From Ferruginibacter sp. (lineage in GTDB: Bacteria; Bacteroidota; Bacteroidia; Chitinophagales; Chitinophagaceae), in the NCBI GenBank assembly GCA_025352435.1, contig JANXTN010000291.1:1-10376 (forward strand): a DNA stretch of 10,376 nt, in the 5' to 3' direction. The translations under genes and the position numbers were made by a program. This document shows positions 6,492-10,376 of the stretch, in pieces (the stretch's first letter is position 1; every line of letters begins with the position of its first letter). The notes below the pieces were generated by a model that was not told the DNA's origin, made no database searches, and was given only the letters and a program-made list of their open reading frames with translations.

Positions 6492-9400
6492 GGAAATTTC
6501 TTACAATATTATCGAGGACGATTCTTGCAATTCTTTTGTTGCTGTTTATTTTATATGGTATCCTCCATTTATCCAATGTTCAAACATGGCTCGTAAAAAA
6601 AATTGCAGTTAATTTATCGGAAAGATTACATACAAAGGTTACCGTAAAAACAGTCGATGTTCGTTTTTTCAACAAAGTTTTATTAGAAGGTGTTATGGTA
6701 GAAGACCTTAAAAAAGATACTTTATTATATGCAGGAACGCTTAAAGCAAATGTAAATGACTGGTTCTTTTTTAAAGATAAAATAGCTCTCGAAAATATTG
6801 GCTTGGACAATGCTTTGATTAATATGAACCGGACTGATTCCGTCTGGAACTATCAGTTTTTAGTAGATTATTTTGCTTCGCCAAAAAAGAAAAAATCTGC
6901 CGGAGGTGATGTGGTTATTGATTTAAAAGAACTGCATTTTACAAACATTAAATTTAATAAAATTGATGGTTGGATAGGCCAAAATATGATTGCCAACCTT
7001 GGCAAGTTAGATCTAACAATGGACCTTGTGGATGTAAAAAATAAAAAAATATACATTAAGCAGGTCACTCTCAAATACCCTTTGTTTGCCCAAAAAGATT
7101 ATAAAGGCAATAGGCCGGAGCAGGCAAACCTTAAGCAGATTATAGAAAAAATTCCTGTAATTGGTGCCTTTAAATGGAATGATGCAGGATGGGATATAAA
7201 GCTTGAAAAACTTGATATGCAAGACGGTGCATTTAAAAATGACAAGTTTACCGTAGAACCTCCTTTAGCTGACAGATTTGATGGTCAGCATATTTTTTTT
7301 GATAAGCTTAATGGCAGCATGAAGAATATTCGTTTTATTAATGATACACTCTCCATGTATGTAAATTTAAATGCAAAGGAACGGAGCGGTTTACTTGTAA
7401 AAAAACTGGAAAGTAATCTTAAACTCACACCGGAGGTAATGGAATTTAAAAATTTGGATCTGGTTACCAATAAAAGTAGGTTGAAGGATTATTTTTCGAT
7501 GACGTATAAAAGTTTTCAGGAAGACTTCAGCAGTTTTTTGCACAATGTTTCTTTAGAAGCAAATTTTAAAGAAGGTATACTTAACAGCGATGATCTTGCA
7601 TTTTTTTCTCCAAATTTAAAAAACTGGAAAAGGGTATTTTTTTTGGATGGCAATGTGAAAGGGCCACTCGATAATTTCGTTTCAAAAAATATAAAAGTAA
7701 GAACCGGCAATACCATATTGGAGGGCAATTTGGCTATGCGTGGTTTACCGGATATAAACAGCACATTTATAGATTTGCAGGCTAGGCAATTGCGTTCAAA
7801 TTACAGCGATATGATTGGAATCGTACCGCAATTAAAAAAAATACAAAAGCCTGCAATTTCAAAACTCGGCACTGTTTCTTTTGCAGGAAATTTTGTTGGT
7901 TTTATAAAAGACTTTGTTGCCTATGGCACTTTTAACACTGCTCTGGGGAATCTCACTGCAGATGTAAACATGAAAACGCCTGCAAACAAACCCGCAGCAT
8001 ATTCGGGCATAATATCCTCCACAGGTTTTAATTTAGGGGCATTTATACAAAGCTCACAATTGGGTAAAATTGCATTAAACGCTAAGATTGTAGGAAGTGG
8101 TTTTGATATAAATGAGTTGAAAGCAAAAGTGAATGGTACCGTAAGGTCGGTTCAATTCAATAACTACAATTATCAAAATTTAGCAGTTAACGGAGATTTT
8201 GAAAAGAAACTTTTTATCGGTCACTTTTCTATAGATGATCCCAATTTAAAAATTTCCAGTTTAGATGGTGCGCTCAATCTTTTGGAAAAAAATCCGGGAT
8301 TTAAGTTACAGGCAAGTGTAGAAAAAGCAGACTTAAAAAATCTTGGTCTTACTAAAGAGGCATTTAATTTTTCCGGAGATCTGGATTTAAACTTTACAGG
8401 AAATAATATTGATAATTTTTTGGGAGAAGCTCGGGTTTCCAATGCTAAATTACAGCAGCAAAATAATCGCTTATCTTTTGACTCGCTTAATATAAACTCC
8501 GAAATTATAGACGGTAAAAAATCACTTTCATTAAGTTCAAATGAAGTACAGGCAAACATTACAGGCTATTTTAAAATAAAAGAATTACCGGATGCTGTAA
8601 AGATTTTACTTGCACGTTATTATCCGACATACATAAAATCTCCGGCCTTTGCAGTAAACAGTATTCAGGATTTTACATTTAAAATAAAAACAAACAATGT
8701 TGATCAATATGTAAAATTGATTGATCCAAAACTGGGAGGTTTTAATAATTCAAATATTAGCGGTGATTTTAATTTACAAAATTATAATCTGCACCTGAAA
8801 GCAACAGTTCCGCAGTTTTATTACGACAAAAAAGAGTTTAACAACACCGTATTAAATGGAAGAGGAACCAGAGATACACTTATAAATGATATTGCCATAG
8901 AAGACATCATCATCAATGACAGTCTGCATCTGCCCAATTCAAAATTAATTGTATCTACCAGCCACGATCTGTCATTTATAAAATTAAATACAAGTGCCAG
9001 TAAAATATTTGGCGATGCAGAATTAAATGCAAGCATTCAAACGTTAAGTGATGGTATAAAAATTCATTTTTATCCATCATCATTTATCATCAATAATAAA
9101 AAATGGCAGCTAGAAAAAGATGGAGAACTCACGCTGCGCAAGAGGTTTTTGGATGCAAGTGAAGTAAAGTTTTACCAAAACAACCAGCAAATTATTTTAA
9201 GAACAGAATTGTCTGACGAAAATGATGACACTCATTTAGTGGCTGAACTTAAAAATATTTCACTGGAAGATTTTGCATTTTTATTACCAGCAAGACCCGC
9301 TTTAAAAGGGCTTATAACAGGTACTGTAACAGCAACGGATATTTTTGGGAAAACAAATATTGGTTTTAAAGGAAGAGCCGACAGCTTTGACCTGGATGGA

Positions 9401-10376
9401 AGATACCTGGGTAAAGTAAATCTTGTAGCAAATGCAAATACCAATACCGGGGAAATTACTTTTAAGACGGATGCAGGAGAAAAAGATTTTGATTTTGCGA
9501 TAGATGGAGGTTTCAATTATAAAGACTCAACAGGAAATTCTTTAAACATAAATGCATTGGTAAAGGCTTTAAATATTGATATTTTAAAGCCTTATTTAAA
9601 TACAATATTCAGCGATATTAAAGGTATTGCAAACGGAAAATTAAGTATTGCAAAAAGTGGTGATGATCTTACATTAATGGGAGATGCGATAATAAATGAC
9701 GGAAGCTTTAAAGTAGCATACACACAGGTTCGTTACAATTTTGATAAGCAACCAATACATTTTGGAAAAGATTTAATTGATATAGGAACACTTCAAATTA
9801 AAGACACGCTTGGTAATACAGGTACAGTAAGCGGTAAAATGTATCATACATTTTTTAAAGATTTTTCATTTGAAGACATGCATTTTTCATCACCCAAAAT
9901 TTTATTGTTAAACACAACACGCAAAGACAATGCACAATTTTACGGTAAAGTAATTGGCAGAGGAAACATGTCTTTAAACGGAGATGTTGCAAATATGAAA
10001 ATGAATATTGACGGTGAGCCGAGCATTACAGACAGCAGCCATATTTATTTGCCCACCGGCAACAGTAAAGAAAGCAATGTTATAGATTATATAGATTTTA
10101 TACAGTTTGGTAGTTTGATGGACAATGATGTTTCCACAAAAGGACTTTCAAACCTACTCGTAAATATGAATCTGACAGCGAACCCTGCGTGCAAAATAGA
10201 TGTGATTTTAGATGAAGAAACAGGTGACATTATTAAAGGAGAAGGTAATGGTGAATTAAACATTACGGTAGGTACAAAGGAACCATTATCCATCAGAGGT
10301 AAATATGATCTTACAAAAGGAGAATACACTTTTAACTTTCAAACTTTTTTAAAAAAACCATTTACGCTTAGCCGGG
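6488..10376 (+). CDS. tamB: TamB/AsmA-family translocation and assembly protein (C-terminus cut by the edge)
   Basis: An open frame of at least 1,296 codons continues past the right edge. TamB-type proteins are anchored in the inner membrane and span the periplasm as a long beta-taco groove; they are linked to outer-membrane protein assembly and lipid transfer between the membranes. Residues 2-28 give a basic start (RKF) and a transmembrane core of Ile and Leu (about 11-28). Then comes the usual SNVQTWLVKKIAVNLSERL segment and the Bacteroidota-type VLLEGVMVEDLKKDTLLYAG. The middle consists of repeating short beta strands. From about residue 1070 the TamB C-terminal domain (DUF490) is clear: GSFKVAYTQVRYNF, and at 1239 onwards VILDEETGDIIKGEGNGELN and the GKYDLTKGEYTF motif. 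No ATG is in frame between the stop at 6428-6430 and the anchor, so CTG 6488 is proposed because relatives begin at this point; TTG 6536 or 6539 would cut into the anchor. No TamA-like partner is in view. Confidence 0.92.
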   Translation, partial: MRKFLTILSRTILAILLLLFILYGILHLSNVQTWLVKKIAVNLSERLHTKVTVKTVDVRFFNKVLLEGVMVEDLKKDTLLYAGTLKANVNDWFFFKDKIALENIGLDNALINMNRTDSVWNYQFLVDYFASPKKKKSAGGDVVIDLKELHFTNIKFNKIDGWIGQNMIANLGKLDLTMDLVDVKNKKIYIKQVTLKYPLFAQKDYKGNRPEQANLKQIIEKIPVIGAFKWNDAGWDIKLEKLDMQDGAFKNDKFTVEPPLADRFDGQHIFFDKLNGSMKNIRFINDTLSMYVNLNAKERSGLLVKKLESNLKLTPEVMEFKNLDLVTNKSRLKDYFSMTYKSFQEDFSSFLHNVSLEANFKEGILNSDDLAFFSPNLKNWKRVFFLDGNVKGPLDNFVSKNIKVRTGNTILEGNLAMRGLPDINSTFIDLQARQLRSNYSDMIGIVPQLKKIQKPAISKLGTVSFAGNFVGFIKDFVAYGTFNTALGNLTADVNMKTPANKPAAYSGIISSTGFNLGAFIQSSQLGKIALNAKIVGSGFDINELKAKVNGTVRSVQFNNYNYQNLAVNGDFEKKLFIGHFSIDDPNLKISSLDGALNLLEKNPGFKLQASVEKADLKNLGLTKEAFNFSGDLDLNFTGNNIDNFLGEARVSNAKLQQQNNRLSFDSLNINSEIIDGKKSLSLSSNEVQANITGYFKIKELPDAVKILLARYYPTYIKSPAFAVNSIQDFTFKIKTNNVDQYVKLIDPKLGGFNNSNISGDFNLQNYNLHLKATVPQFYYDKKEFNNTVLNGRGTRDTLINDIAIEDIIINDSLHLPNSKLIVSTSHDLSFIKLNTSASKIFGDAELNASIQTLSDGIKIHFYPSSFIINNKKWQLEKDGELTLRKRFLDASEVKFYQNNQQIILRTELSDENDDTHLVAELKNISLEDFAFLLPARPALKGLITGTVTATDIFGKTNIGFKGRADSFDLDGRYLGKVNLVANANTNTGEITFKTDAGEKDFDFAIDGGFNYKDSTGNSLNINALVKALNIDILKPYLNTIFSDIKGIANGKLSIAKSGDDLTLMGDAIINDGSFKVAYTQVRYNFDKQPIHFGKDLIDIGTLQIKDTLGNTGTVSGKMYHTFFKDFSFEDMHFSSPKILLLNTTRKDNAQFYGKVIGRGNMSLNGDVANMKMNIDGEPSITDSSHIYLPTGNSKESNVIDYIDFIQFGSLMDNDVSTKGLSNLLVNMNLTANPACKIDVILDEETGDIIKGEGNGELNITVGTKEPLSIRGKYDLTKGEYTFNFQTFLKKPFTLSR

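Noticed and set aside
6580..10329. Many minus-strand reading frames of 61-112 codons, the longest at 8221-8559
   Set aside because: All lie opposite the uninterrupted tamB-like frame, whose C-terminal domain is clear; they are Phe/Ser/Leu-rich shadows with no mutual organisation.

Overview
The window looks like chromosomal DNA of a member of the Bacteroidota, most likely of the Chitinophagaceae type. The grounds are the low GC content, the A/T-rich start regions without Shine-Dalgarno sequences, matches to the TAnnTTTG -7 promoter element of this phylum, and a long TamB-like protein of the Bacteroidota form beside BshC and RimO. The family assignment below phylum level is an impression, not a test.

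Layout: bases 1 to 6343 are coded on the minus strand, bases from about 6488 to the right edge on the plus strand, and the two blocks diverge from a 144-base spacer. Read in the direction of transcription, the minus block begins with a three-gene cluster: a class I glutamine amidotransferase-like protein (6343-5498), an ATP-grasp-like protein (5450-4257) and an all-helical protein with CHAD-like features (4231-3254). After 84 bases, which hold a candidate promoter, come rimO (3169-1862), bshC (1829-231) and the start of ruvX/yqgF (223-1, cut by the edge). The plus strand carries one very long reading frame, a TamB/AsmA-family protein with an N-terminal membrane anchor and most of the C-terminal TamB domain. 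It is still open at the right edge.

How the genes fit together: RimO (methylthiolation of ribosomal protein S12), BshC (last step of bacillithiol synthesis) and RuvX (pre-16S rRNA nuclease or Holliday-junction-resolvase-like) are housekeeping genes that probably share a transcript, with spacers of 32 and 7 bases. TamB is an envelope protein. The part without an established function is the amidotransferase/ATP-grasp/helical trio. An ammonia-releasing enzyme followed by a carboxylate-activating enzyme suggests an amide-forming pathway on an unknown substrate, and this is the best candidate here for an undescribed system.

Two points of gene structure deserve attention. The tamB-like frame has no in-frame ATG before its membrane anchor and may start at CTG 6488, overlapping the end of an 18-codon ATG-started reading frame. 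The ATP-grasp and helical genes are bridged by a 10-codon frame with ATGA stop/start overlaps at both ends. No tRNA, rRNA, CRISPR array, insertion sequence or convincing terminator was seen.
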